Of a stretch of 64,000 bases of DNA, positions 31,022 through 39,659 are shown one piece after another. The notes under the pieces are model-generated. The model saw only the letters and a list, made by a program, of their open reading frames with translations, had not been told where the DNA came from and searched no databases. The DNA is taken from assembly GCA_003170135.1 (NCBI GenBank), contig PMZR01000068.1, positions 19,842 to 83,841 on the forward strand, in the 5' to 3' direction. Both the position numbers and the translations under genes were made by a program. Each line of letters opens with the position of its first letter. Within the stretch, counting starts at the first letter, position 1. This stretch comes from Acidobacteriota bacterium. Lineage in GTDB: Bacteria; Acidobacteriota; Vicinamibacteria; Vicinamibacterales; Fen-181.

Positions 31022-32047
31022 TCACTTGCTCCTCGACTCGCCGCGGGCGCCTCCGCGCGCGCCGATCAGCGTCCGGCCGAGTTCCACGCGCCGCAGCAGG
31101 CCGGACGGCAAACGGATCACGACGGCACCCGGCTCGATGTCGGCGACCACACCCGACGCGACAAAATCCCCGACGCGCACGGTCCGGCGATCGACAACCG
31201 CGAGGCGCCGGTCCGCCGCGTACAGGATCGACGTGACGACCGGTTCGGGACCGGGAGCGGCCCGACCCCTGGCGACGGCCTGCACCGCCGCCTCGCGGCG
31301 TTCGCCCGCGACGAACGGATCGTGCGACCAGACCGGGACGTGGTCGAGGTCGATTGCCGGCGACGCGGTCGTGGAATCGGCCGCCATCCGCGAAGCAGCC
31401 GGGGACTCCGACAGAGACGACGAGGGCGCCGTGCGCGCGCGCGCCGGTTCCGGTGCCGCGCGGCGCCGCGCGTATACCAGCGTGAGCGTCGACGCCAAAA
31501 GCGAACGTGAGCGCGCGATCTCGAGCGAGCGCACTTCGACCGGCGCCGGCAGATCCCGCAATCTCCACAGAAACAGGCCGAGCCGATCGTAGGTGGTCTC
31601 GAACCGCACCACGATCGGCGTCGATGCCCCCGCCGCCTGCGACCCTTGCGTGTCGCGCGCGGCGGGCCCGCGAGCTGCGCCGGTGGCGCCGGACCCTGTG
31701 TCCGGGATCGTCGTGATCTGCAGGCCGCGCACCTGCGCCGGACCGCCGAGACTGGCGGCCAGCCGCGCCAGGTGCTCGATCACGACGGAGACATCGGCCT
31801 GGCTCGATTCGACCCGCTCGGACTGCGCGACCGCGCGGCCGTTCGCCGATCCGGTGGCCACCGAGCGCAGCTGGCGGCGCATGCTTACGACCCGCTCCTC
31901 GAGCGAAGCGGCCGCCCGCCGCGCCTCGAGCGTCCGCGCCACGTGCGGCCACACGAATACCAGCGAGCCCGTGACGAACACGGCCGCCGCCAGCGCGAGC
32001 GGCAGACCACGCCTGGCACCTTCCGGCACACGCCCCGCCCAAGTCAT
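31022..32047 (-). CDS. PilO/PilP-like fused pilus assembly protein (MshJ/MshK-like)
   Basis: 341 residues. One N-terminal TM helix (about 15-38; LALAAAVFVTGSLVFVW) and a coiled coil (LEARRAAASLEERVVSMRRQ, 45-65) precede a PilO-like ferredoxin fold (VRFETTYDRLGLFLWRLRDLPAPVEVRSLEI, near 155-185). A disordered linker leads to a C-terminal PilP-like beta domain (ILYAADRRLAVVDRRTVRVGDFVASGVV, near 280-310). In MSHA and type IV pilus systems these are separate proteins linking the inner-membrane platform to the secretin, so this looks like a fusion. The ATG overlaps the preceding gene by 4 nt. Assignment rests on order and architecture more than on strong motifs. Confidence 0.72.
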   Translation of the reverse strand: MTWAGRVPEGARRGLPLALAAAVFVTGSLVFVWPHVARTLEARRAAASLEERVVSMRRQLRSVATGSANGRAVAQSERVESSQADVSVVIEHLARLAASLGGPAQVRGLQITTIPDTGSGATGAARGPAARDTQGSQAAGASTPIVVRFETTYDRLGLFLWRLRDLPAPVEVRSLEIARSRSLLASTLTLVYARRRAAPEPARARTAPSSSLSESPAASRMAADSTTASPAIDLDHVPVWSHDPFVAGERREAAVQAVARGRAAPGPEPVVTSILYAADRRLAVVDRRTVRVGDFVASGVVADIEPGAVVIRLPSGLLRRVELGRTLIGARGGARGESRSK

Positions 32048-33432
32048 CGCCGCACCTCGTAGACGACGCCGAAGTGCAGCAGCGCCGAGCGGGACTCGGC
32101 AGCGGCCGAGGCAATCGAGATTGACGGGCCGTCGAGCGGCGGGCCGATGAGCGGCGAGGCCGCGACGAGCCGCAGGAAGTCGTTGAACGTCGTCTGCGCA
32201 TCGGCAGGCGTCGAGGCGCTGGCCTTGCCCGCGATCGCCAGTCGCCACCGGTCACCCTGTGAGACGAAGCGCGCCGATTCCAGCTCGACGCCACGAGGCG
32301 CGCTGCGGCCGAACACTTCGAGAACCCGCGCGAGGCGCGGGCCGTGCACCGCCGCCGACGCCAGCGCCGACGCGCGCGCCGCATCGATCGATCGTCCCAG
32401 GCCCGCCCGTTCCGCGTCGCGGACCTGCGGCTCGAGAACGGCGATCTCGTGTCGAAGCGGGGCCATCCCGGCGTCGACGCGACTCTCCCACCCGCGCGCC
32501 AGCCCGTACGCACCGGCCACCAGCACGCACCCGGCGGCCATGGCGGCGATCGATCGCCGTGCGAGATGGGTCGCGGCACGGCGGGCCACCAGGTCGAGTG
32601 GCAGCACGTTCGCGGCGGACGCGTGATCGGTCCCAGCCGCCCACGCGACGCGCAACTCGCTGGCGCGGCCGAGCACGGTGGCATCGGGCACGGTCGCCGC
32701 GCGTGGTGCCAGGCCTTCCACTGAATCGAGCGTCTCGACCTCGACGTCCAGGATGTGGACGAGCGGCGAGGTGAGCGCGCGCGGGGACGGGAACTCGCCG
32801 CAGACATACACGCGCTCGACCCGTTCCGAGGTCTGCTGCGTGAACTGCAGGAACGCGCGCTTCAACTCGGCGCCGAGGCGGATGGCGAACTCGCCGCGAC
32901 TGGACCGGGCGGCGGGCTCGCCGGCGGCCGGATCGAGAACGGCGCTGCCGGCGACGATCGGGAACTCCCGCGCGGCGAGCAACACGCCATCGCGCACGAT
33001 GGCCAGGGCCGTCGCGTCGGCGTTGACCGCCAGGTAGGCCTGGACCCCGTCACCGGCATGCGGGTGCAACAGGCGCGACATCGCGGCGAGCGCATCCGGC
33101 ACCGTCATGGCCCGCTCGATCGCAAACCCGGCGGCGATGAGCGGCGCCAGCCGCAACCGCACCTCCCCGTCCGCCTCGTGGCCCGGCGTCCGGGTGAGCA
33201 CGTGGCTCGCGCCCGCCACGCCCCAGAGGGCGACGGCCGCACTGGTGGACACGACCCTCGACGTCCGGAGGATGCGCAGCGTCGCGACGAACGCCGCGGT
33301 GTTCTCCAGACTCCACGGGATGGTCCGGAACCCCCGGATGCGCGCGCCACGGCGCGAGCGGTCCGCTGGCACGTCGAGATCGACGATTGCGCACCGGAAC
33401 GGCGACAGCTCGATTCCCACCCGGACGGCCAT
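32044..33432 (-). CDS. PilM/PilN-like fused pilus assembly protein (MshI-like)
   Basis: 462 residues. The N-terminal 270 residues resemble an actin-like PilM/GspL cytoplasmic domain (VGIELSPFRCAIVDLD; VHILDVEVETLDSVEG). A TM helix (about 295-315; SIAAMAAGCVLVAGAYGLA) and a periplasmic coiled coil with PilN-like fold (LESARFVSQGDRWRLAIAGKASA, near 385-410) follow. MshI proteins have this composite build. The start is set at the ATG at 33432. It precedes the PilO/P-like gene with a 4-nt overlap and follows the pseudopilin after 172 nt, in which I see only a weak GGGGC/GCCCC hairpin (33474-33490). Confidence 0.72.
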   Translation of the reverse strand: MAVRVGIELSPFRCAIVDLDVPADRSRRGARIRGFRTIPWSLENTAAFVATLRILRTSRVVSTSAAVALWGVAGASHVLTRTPGHEADGEVRLRLAPLIAAGFAIERAMTVPDALAAMSRLLHPHAGDGVQAYLAVNADATALAIVRDGVLLAAREFPIVAGSAVLDPAAGEPAARSSRGEFAIRLGAELKRAFLQFTQQTSERVERVYVCGEFPSPRALTSPLVHILDVEVETLDSVEGLAPRAATVPDATVLGRASELRVAWAAGTDHASAANVLPLDLVARRAATHLARRSIAAMAAGCVLVAGAYGLARGWESRVDAGMAPLRHEIAVLEPQVRDAERAGLGRSIDAARASALASAAVHGPRLARVLEVFGRSAPRGVELESARFVSQGDRWRLAIAGKASASTPADAQTTFNDFLRLVAASPLIGPPLDGPSISIASAAAESRSALLHFGVVYEVRR

Positions 33433-33604
33433 GCGAGTCCTTGATTGACCGGCGAGCCGGCTCCTGCCAGAAAGGGGCACACTGCGCCCCACAGTCCTCT
33501 ACGGGATTTCGGCTCGAAACCCCATTTGCGGTAGGTCGGGCGTACGGCTGGCGCACGCGGACGTCTCAGGCGCAGACGCGCGGAACTGGTTGGATTGAAA
33601 GCGT

Positions 33605-34243
33605 TTAGCGGATTCGACAGCCGATATCGTCGCCGCCCGGACGGGCGGACGCGACAGGTTGTGTGAAGGGCGTCTCTATCGTCCCGTTTGGCCCGGCCGA
33701 GATGACAAAGAGCGCCTCCTCGCCGTCTCCGGGCCCCGCGGCGCCGATATTGACCATATAGCGGTTGTTCCACGGATCGGTGGCGACCACCGATGCCAGA
33801 TACGGCCCGTTCCAGCCGGCCGCCGCGGTCGATTCCCGGCGCGGATAGCCGGGCGCGTTGGTGACCAGGTGATCGGCCAGCGGGCTGGTGGACGCCTCGC
33901 CCGACAAAATCAGCCATCCCTGCAGAGCGCCATCGCTGGTATCGCCTGCGGGGGTTCTGCCGGGACCGACGAGCAGCGTCAGGTGTTCCGGTGTCGGGCT
34001 GCTGGTGGCCGGGTGGATGGGCGCCCTCCGGGGAAAGACGCCGGTGTCGTGGTGGAAGCGGACGATTGCGCGGGCGATGGCGGCGCAGTCGCTATGCGCC
34101 CTGGCGATCCGGGAGTCGTTGACGACGTCCGCGATCGAGGGCGTGAGGACGAGCATGAGCGTCACGGCGGCGGCACAGGCGACGGTCACCTCGATGAGGG
34201 TGACGCGCCGGGACCGGGCCGGGACTCCTGACCTCGGGCGCAT
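33605..34243 (-). CDS. Type II/IV pseudopilin-like protein with non-canonical cleavage site
   Basis: 212 residues. The N-terminus MRPRSGVPARSRRVTLIEVTVACAA is a type IV prepilin-like segment: short basic leader, TLIEV with the conserved glutamate, then a hydrophobic helix to about residue 40. The usual Gly at -1 of G-F-TLIE is replaced (R-V-TLIE), so prepilin peptidase cleavage is doubtful. The C-terminal part has GspG-like features (DPWNNRYMVNIGAAGPGDGEEALFVISAGPNG; DPWGxxY then SxGxDG in GspG). The ATG at 34243 is preceded by AAAGGG. A sigma-54-like element sits just upstream. It is the first gene of the minus-strand run PilM/N, PilO/P, kinase, regulator and ATPase. Confidence 0.78.
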   Translation of the reverse strand: MRPRSGVPARSRRVTLIEVTVACAAAVTLMLVLTPSIADVVNDSRIARAHSDCAAIARAIVRFHHDTGVFPRRAPIHPATSSPTPEHLTLLVGPGRTPAGDTSDGALQGWLILSGEASTSPLADHLVTNAPGYPRRESTAAAGWNGPYLASVVATDPWNNRYMVNIGAAGPGDGEEALFVISAGPNGTIETPFTQPVASARPGGDDIGCRIR

Positions 34244-34255
34244 GGTACCCTTTCC

Positions 34256-34271
34256 AGCAACCGGAGTGCCG
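34256..34271 (-). promoter_or_regulatory. Sigma-54-like site directly upstream of the pseudopilin gene
   Basis: On the minus strand the core is GGCAC-TCCGG-TTGCT, with the correct GG-N10-GC spacing. The predicted start (about 34245) falls two bases before the ATG, so either the mRNA is leaderless or the match is fortuitous. The presence of a sigma-54 activator in the locus makes it worth testing. Confidence 0.45.
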
Positions 34272-34516
34272 CGCGGGCGCGTGGCGTCGAATGCGTGGAA
34301 ATGCGCAATTTTTCGCGCGCGTGCCGGGCGGCGGGCTGGAGGAGGGCGACCGCCATCGTCGCCTGGCGCGAACGGCGCAACAAACCGTGTTGGGCGGAAG
34401 CGGCCGGGCGCCGGGTGGAATCGGTCCTTGCGAAAACGCGAGCCGGCCTGTAGTCTGCCGCGAGTCTTGCCGACACCCGTTAGTGAGTTCGTCGTGAATC
34501 GTCTCGCGTCCGCCCC

Positions 34517-35662
34517 ATGAACCATCAACGCTGGTTTGCGGAAGACCTCCGACAACGCGCCGCCAGCGCGATCCGCGACCGGCGAGACACGCTGGCCGCG
34601 GACCTGGACGTGCTGGTCGCCGCCGCGCTGCCCGAGCCGCCGGCCGGCGATCTGCGCGCGCGCCTGGTCACACGTGTGCTCGAACTGCTGGCTGTGGCGA
34701 TTGCCGACGGCGGCGTCGTCGAAACGCCGCGGCTGCTGGAGGTGGCGGCGTTCGAAGAGACCGGCGCGAGGCTGCCCGATCTGTTCGCGGCGGTGCGGCT
34801 GGCCGAGCGCGCGACGTTGCAGGAACTGTCCTCCGATGGGCAGGTCGGGGCACCGACCGAGCACTGGCCGGCCGTCACGGAGCTGGTCCGCAAGGCGTCG
34901 TTCGACTTGCTGGCGGCCGTTTGCACGCGCCGCGCGATGGACGCCTCGCGCGGCGTCATCGATCCGATCACCACGCTGACCTCGCGCGCCGTGTTCGACA
35001 TGGCGGTCGCCAAGGAACTGCAGCGGACCATTCGGTATCGTCATCCGCTCGCGCTCATCCTCTTCGACGTCGACAACCTGGCGGCCATCAACGACAGGCA
35101 CGGGTACGGCGTCGGCGACCTGGTCCTCGAGCGGCTGGGCGTCTTCATGCGCCAGTTCTTCCGGCAGCCGGACTGGGTGGGCCGGTACGGCGGCGATTCG
35201 ATGGCCGTGCTGCTGCCCGAAACGACCTCGCGCGACGCGCAGACGCTGGCCGAGGGTGCGCGGCGGGCAGTCGAAGAGCGCCTGGTGTTCCCCGACAAGC
35301 AGGAGCGGCCGGTGGGCGTCACCGTCAGCGCGGCGGTGGTGGCCGTCACGCTGCGCGGCCGGTCGGGCGAAGGGCGCGAGGCGATCGACACGGTCCGGGT
35401 GATGACCGAGGCCGAGGCCGGCGTGAAGCGCGCCCATGCGCGTGGCGGCAACACGATCGAGCGCATCGAGGTCGCGCGCGAGTCGCTGTCGGTCGGCGAA
35501 GCGGCGGCTTATCTGCGCTGCTCCGCCGGGACAATCCGCAAGCTCATCGCCACCGGAACGCTCCCCGCACTCGATGCGAGCGGGCACACGCGCCTCGATC
35601 GCGGGGCGCTCGAGGCGTATGGGCGCCGGCATCCCAGACCCGCCAGAAAGGCCGCCCGCTAG
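34517..35662 (+). CDS. Degenerate GGDEF protein fused to an excisionase-type HTH
   Basis: 381 residues. Residues 1-145 are helical and unassigned. Residues 148-318 form a diguanylate-cyclase fold (DPITTLTSRAVFDMAV; ILFDVDNLAAINDRHGYGVGD, with metal-site D184). The signature is GGDSM (225-229) instead of GGDEF/GGEEF, so cyclase activity is uncertain. Residues 322-372 are a MerR/excisionase-like HTH (SLSVGEAAAYLRCSAGTIRKLIATGTLPA). That would couple a nucleotide-binding fold to DNA binding, which is rare. It is transcribed opposite to, and inserted between, the two halves of the pilus locus, so c-di-GMP-linked control of that locus is an attractive inference. Confidence 0.82.
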   Translation: MNHQRWFAEDLRQRAASAIRDRRDTLAADLDVLVAAALPEPPAGDLRARLVTRVLELLAVAIADGGVVETPRLLEVAAFEETGARLPDLFAAVRLAERATLQELSSDGQVGAPTEHWPAVTELVRKASFDLLAAVCTRRAMDASRGVIDPITTLTSRAVFDMAVAKELQRTIRYRHPLALILFDVDNLAAINDRHGYGVGDLVLERLGVFMRQFFRQPDWVGRYGGDSMAVLLPETTSRDAQTLAEGARRAVEERLVFPDKQERPVGVTVSAAVVAVTLRGRSGEGREAIDTVRVMTEAEAGVKRAHARGGNTIERIEVARESLSVGEAAAYLRCSAGTIRKLIATGTLPALDASGHTRLDRGALEAYGRRHPRPARKAAR

Positions 35663-35767
35663 CACGATCGCCCCGGACGACGACCGCCTCGCGCGCGGTC
35701 GAGCGGCAGGCACTCGAGCAAGAGCGAGCCAGCCACGGCTCGTCGGACAGCTTCCGTCGGATCGAAA

Positions 35768-35910
35768 TTCAGCCGCGGATTTTCGCCGATTCCCACGGAT
35801 TCAGACACCAGGACTTCGACTCGCGGCCTATGTACGTGCGGAAGCTGCGACGCCGCGCCGCCCGAGCGAACCAGCATCTGCGTGCATCTCGCGTGAATCT
35901 GCGGATGGTT
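35768..35910. repeat. Long inverted repeat between convergent genes (GGATT/AATCT family)
   Basis: The left arm (35772-35803) has units ending CGGATT, CCGATT and ACGGATT. The right arm (35873-35910) is its imperfect reverse complement (GCATCTGCG, GCGTGAATCTGCGG). The ~10-11-nt period differs from the heptamer arrays. It occupies most of the 283-bp gap between the convergent GGDEF and TPR genes and could serve as a bidirectional terminator. Confidence 0.65.
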
Positions 35911-35945
35911 GCCCCGTGGACGCGGGAGCAGGGCGAGCGGTGGGA

Positions 35946-37022
35946 TTACTGTTGGATGATGCGCTGGCGGAGAATGTCGCAGCGGCGCCGGACCTCGGCG
36001 ATTCGCGTCGCTTCATCGGCGCCGGCGAGGGTCAGGTACCGCTGGTAGTAGTCGAGCGCGCGGGCCGATTCGCCCGCCGCCTCGTAGAGCGACGCGAGGT
36101 TGTAATCGGCGGCGGCGCTGCGCGGATCGATCGAGATGGCCCTGATCAGCGTTTCCTGTGCCTGTGACGGGCGTCCGGCCGCGCGTTGCGCAATCGCGAG
36201 GTTCACCAGGGCGCCGCCGTTGCGCGCGTCTGCGGCAACCACCGCCTCGAAGTCGGCAATCGCTCCGCTCACGTTGCCTGCCTGCAGCAGGGCCACGCCG
36301 CGATTGTTGCGCGCCCGGGCATAGCCAGGATCGAGCCGGATCGCCTCGCTGAACTCCTGGATCGCCTCGTCCACAGATCCCCGGCCCTGATAGAGCAGCC
36401 CCAGGTTGTTGTGCACCTCCACCGGCATCTGGTTCTCTTTGAGCACCAGCCGGTACTGCGCGAGGGCGTTGTCGAAATCCCCGCTGCGCTGGTAGCGCAG
36501 CGCGCGTTGGAAGTGCTCCTCGGAGGTCGCCGGGTCCGTGCCGTCCGGCGTCTGCGACGGTCGCGCCCCGGTGACGATGGTCGGACCGGCCGCTTCAGGC
36601 GGGACGGCCGCGCCGATGACGGTGCGTGGTCGGGGCGTCGGCCTCGATTCGCTTGAAGGGTCGGGCACGGGCGCACGCGGACTCGGTTCGAGCGAGCCAC
36701 CCTGCTCACTTCCCGGTGCCACCGCGGAGTTGTCCTTCGCCCGCGGTTGCGACGCGAGGGCCGCGTCCTGGCGCGGTAGCTGCAAAGCGCTCGCCTGCGT
36801 CACTTCGCGGCCAGGTCCGCGTGACGCGGGCGCGACATGCCGGTCGTACAGGATGCCGATGCCGGCAAGGATGACCAGCCCCGTGAAGAGCAGCGGCTGC
36901 CACGTCCGCTTGCGCGCGCGCCCGGACAACGTTTCGAGCACGACGGTCGCATCGCCCGTCTCGGTCGGGACCCGGGGCGCGTCGCGCCGCTCGGGGCGCA
37001 GCCTCTCGAGGATCCGGCTCAC
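35946..37022 (-). CDS. TPR protein of the pilus locus (MshN-like)
   Basis: 358 residues. One TM helix (about 41-59; LLFTGLVILAGIGILY), a long Pro/Ser/Arg-rich periplasmic linker (60-165), then at least four tetratricopeptide repeats (170-345). Examples are EEHFQRALRYQRSGDFDNAL, EVHNNLGLLYQGRGSVDEAI, ARARNNRGVALLQAGNVSGAI and AAADYNLASLYEAAGESARAL. In MSHA loci MshN has this topology and follows MshM, as here. The start is GTG, 3 nt after the ATPase stop, so translation is coupled. It probably scaffolds secretin-associated assembly on the periplasmic side. Confidence 0.8.
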   Translation of the reverse strand: MSRILERLRPERRDAPRVPTETGDATVVLETLSGRARKRTWQPLLFTGLVILAGIGILYDRHVAPASRGPGREVTQASALQLPRQDAALASQPRAKDNSAVAPGSEQGGSLEPSPRAPVPDPSSESRPTPRPRTVIGAAVPPEAAGPTIVTGARPSQTPDGTDPATSEEHFQRALRYQRSGDFDNALAQYRLVLKENQMPVEVHNNLGLLYQGRGSVDEAIQEFSEAIRLDPGYARARNNRGVALLQAGNVSGAIADFEAVVAADARNGGALVNLAIAQRAAGRPSQAQETLIRAISIDPRSAAADYNLASLYEAAGESARALDYYQRYLTLAGADEATRIAEVRRRCDILRQRIIQQ

Positions 37023-37025
37023 GGG

Positions 37026-37922
37026 TCATCCCCCCAGCCGCGGCAGGGTCAGCCGGCGGCGCAACCATCCGAGCGCCGAGGTGCCGGACGGCTGCAGATC
37101 GAGCGTCTCGACCGCCTTCGACACCATGGCCCGATTGACCTGGCCGGAATGCGCGGCGAAGGCGCCGAACAGCGACCTGTCGCAAATCAGGTTCACGAGG
37201 CGGGGGATGCCGCCCGAGTACTTGTGGATCTGGTCGATCGCGTTCGGCAGAAAGGTGATCGAGCTGGAGGCGCCCGCCACGCTCAGCCGGTGGCCGATGT
37301 AGGCGCCCGTCTCGGGGCGCGAGAGCGGCTTGAGCTCGTAGCGAATCGAGATGCGCTGATCCAGTTGCCGCAACTCGGGTGTCCGCAGCAGGGCCTGCAG
37401 CTCCAGCTGCCCCACCAGCAGGATCTGCAGCAGCTTCTCCTTGTCCGTTTCGAGGTTCGAGAGGATCCGCAATTGTTCGAGGACCTTGAGCGGCAGGTTC
37501 TGCGCCTCGTCGATGATGAGCACCGCGCTGCTGCCGAGCGGCAGCAGGCTCAGCAGGAAGTCGTAGAGCGTGTCGATCAGTTCCTGCTTGCTGACGCCGT
37601 TGAGTCGTCCCCCTTTCATCTGGTCGCGCGACACGATGCCGAAGTCCTGCAGGACGAGCTTCAGCAGGTCCTCTTCCGAGAGGAACGGGTTGAGCACGAG
37701 CGCCGTGAACGTGTTGCGGTCGATCGTCTCCAGCAGCGCGCGGCACAACGTCGTCTTGCCGGTGCCGATGTCGCCCGTGATCGCGATGAAGCCTTCGCGC
37801 CGCCGGATCGCGTACTGAAGCAGCTCGAACGCGCTGGCGTGCGACTGGCTCCGAAAGAGATACTTCGGGTCCGGCGTCAGGCTGAAGGGTTTTTCGACCA
37901 GTCCAAAATAATCTTCGTACAT
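37026..37922 (-). CDS. ExeA/GspA/MshM-like AAA ATPase
   Basis: 298 residues. N-terminal MYEDYFGLVEKPFSLTPDP is the conserved opening of the ExeA/GspA family. Walker A GDIGTGKT (50-57), Walker B AVLIIDEAQNL and sensor region ILLVGQLELQALLRTPELRQLDQRI; the C-terminal winged region is AINQIHKYSGG-like (AIDQIHKYSGGIPRLVNLICD). These ATPases help insert or assemble the secretin through peptidoglycan. No C-terminal TM or peptidoglycan-binding domain is present, as in MshM. The ATG is at 37922. It follows the secretin gene after 25 nt and is coupled to the TPR gene. Confidence 0.9.
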   Translation of the reverse strand: MYEDYFGLVEKPFSLTPDPKYLFRSQSHASAFELLQYAIRRREGFIAITGDIGTGKTTLCRALLETIDRNTFTALVLNPFLSEEDLLKLVLQDFGIVSRDQMKGGRLNGVSKQELIDTLYDFLLSLLPLGSSAVLIIDEAQNLPLKVLEQLRILSNLETDKEKLLQILLVGQLELQALLRTPELRQLDQRISIRYELKPLSRPETGAYIGHRLSVAGASSSITFLPNAIDQIHKYSGGIPRLVNLICDRSLFGAFAAHSGQVNRAMVSKAVETLDLQPSGTSALGWLRRRLTLPRLGG

Positions 37923-37947
37923 GGCTGCTTCGGTGATGCTCGCCCTT

Positions 37948-39498
37948 CTACCATGCCGCCGGCGGCGGCGTCTCACGCGGGCGTGCCGGCTCGCGCGCCG
38001 CGTCTGCGGCGATCGCGGCCGGCGCGACGATGGTCGGCGTCAGCAGGATCACGAGCTCCGTCCTGCGCGTCGATCGCGACTCCCGGCGAAACAGCCCGCC
38101 GACGACCGGCAGGTGGCCGAGGACCGGGGCCTTCGACGTCTCGCGCGTGACCCGCTCCTGCAGCAGGCCGCCGATGAGAACCGTCTCGCCCTCGCGCACG
38201 CGCACCAGCGTGTCGGTTTCCCGCGCCGAGAGAATCGGCACGGTGTCGCCCAGACGCGACCTCGCCTGGCCCGTTCGTTCGGTGACGCGCGGCGAGATGC
38301 TCATGGTGATGATGCCGTCGCCGCCAACCTGCGGCGTCACGCTCAGCACCATGCCTTCCTCGATCGGATGGGGCGACACACTCGTCTGCAGCACGCGCCC
38401 GGTCGCCGCCTCGTGCTGCGACGTCGTGACGAAGTACACGTCCTGGGTGCCGACGCGCACGATCATCGGCTCGTTGTTCATCGCCGCCACGCGCGGGCTC
38501 GACAGCACGTGCACGTCCCCTTCGGTCGCCAGGGCCTCGAGCAGCGCGGTGAAATCGCGGATGGTCACGCCCGCCGCAAAGGGCTGGGCGGGCGAGGCCG
38601 GCGACTGGGGCAGCGACACGCCATCGCCTGCGCGGCGCAGCACGGCGCTCCAGTCGACGCCCGCCGCGGCGCCCTCGTTCAGATCGATCTCGAGCACCTT
38701 CGCCTGGATCTGGATCTGGCGGTTCACCCGCAGCTGCACGAGATCGAGATAGAGTCCGATCCTGTCCAGCCGATCGGGATAATCACTCACCTGGACGAGC
38801 CCCGCCTTCCGATCGAGGTTGTACCTCGCGTCGGGCGACACGAGCGTCTGGATGCCCTTCTCGACCTCGCCGAACAGGTCCGTCGAGTCGAACGACGTGA
38901 CCGACACCCCGCTTCCGGTCGAGGCCAGGCCGCCGCCCGGGAACCCTTCGCCGGCCGCCGCGGGGGTCGCCCCTGCGGGCGCGCTGCCCGAACCGGCACT
39001 GCCGACCGCCGTCGACACGCCGATCGTCCGGGTCGCTTGTCGCCTCGTGGCCACGTAATTGAGGTTGAACACGCGGGTGGCCATCTTGCGCCGCGACACG
39101 TGAAGGATGTTGTTCTCGACCGCGTAGTCGATATTGAGCGGTTGGAGCGCGGCGTCGAGCGCCTGCGCCAGGGTGACGTTCTTCAGGTCTCCGGTGAACG
39201 TGCCCTCCACGTCCGGATCGAGCACGAGGCTGAGACTGGTGTCCTGGACCACGAGCAGCAGCAGGTCCTTGATGGAGACGGGTTCCGAGGAGCTGAAGGA
39301 AAAGACCTGCCCCAGCCTGTCGCCCTTCAGGCGCTCCTCGAGTTGCATCACGGGAAGCGGCGGCAGTGGCGGTGGAGCCTGCGTCCGAGGCGGCACCGGC
39401 GGGGCCTGCTGCCGGCGGTCGGCCTGCGCCGGCACCGGTGTCACGCCGAGCACCGCGATGAGGAGCGCAGCGCCGATCGTGCCCCGCCACGTCGTCAT
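37948..39498 (-). CDS. Secretin (MshL/GspD/PilQ family)
   Basis: 516 residues forming the outer-membrane channel of the pilus. Signal peptide GTIGAALLIAVLGVTPVPAQA (about 5-27). An STN-like domain (60-130; VSIKDLLLLVVQDTSLSLVL, EGTFTGDLKNVTLAQALDAAL) is followed by a Gly/Ala-rich loop. The secretin core (230-490) has VLEIDLNEGAAAGVDW, VLSSPRVAAMNNEPMIVRVGTQ, VTPQVGGDGIITMSISPRVTE and the C-terminal signature VREGETVLIGGLLQE...PVLGHLPVVGGLFRRE. The size and single N-domain set resemble MshL rather than GspD. The ATG at 39498 opens the L-M-N gene order. No adjacent pilotin was found. Confidence 0.93.
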   Translation of the reverse strand: MTTWRGTIGAALLIAVLGVTPVPAQADRRQQAPPVPPRTQAPPPLPPLPVMQLEERLKGDRLGQVFSFSSSEPVSIKDLLLLVVQDTSLSLVLDPDVEGTFTGDLKNVTLAQALDAALQPLNIDYAVENNILHVSRRKMATRVFNLNYVATRRQATRTIGVSTAVGSAGSGSAPAGATPAAAGEGFPGGGLASTGSGVSVTSFDSTDLFGEVEKGIQTLVSPDARYNLDRKAGLVQVSDYPDRLDRIGLYLDLVQLRVNRQIQIQAKVLEIDLNEGAAAGVDWSAVLRRAGDGVSLPQSPASPAQPFAAGVTIRDFTALLEALATEGDVHVLSSPRVAAMNNEPMIVRVGTQDVYFVTTSQHEAATGRVLQTSVSPHPIEEGMVLSVTPQVGGDGIITMSISPRVTERTGQARSRLGDTVPILSARETDTLVRVREGETVLIGGLLQERVTRETSKAPVLGHLPVVGGLFRRESRSTRRTELVILLTPTIVAPAAIAADAAREPARPRETPPPAAW

Positions 39499-39592
39499 CG
39501 ATTGGCCTCGTCCGGGCGCACCTGTGGACACGGGTCCGTCCCTCTGGTGGGTTTTCGGTGGATGGCGGCGGGAACGATAGGGCCGGGGGCCT

Positions 39593-39659
39593 TGGTCGTT
39601 GGTCAGTTTGTCGTTCGTCGCTGGTGTGGGGTCCGCCGGGGGACCAGCGACGGACTCAG
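39593..39659. repeat. 7-nt-period inverted array (TGGTCGT type)
   Basis: Left heptamers TGGTCGT, TGGTCAG, TTTGTCG, TTCGTCG and CTGGTGT; right arm (39641-39659) CCAGCGA-CGGACTC in opposite orientation. The arm contains the stop codon (39656-39658) of the neighbouring membrane-protein gene. Confidence 0.7.
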
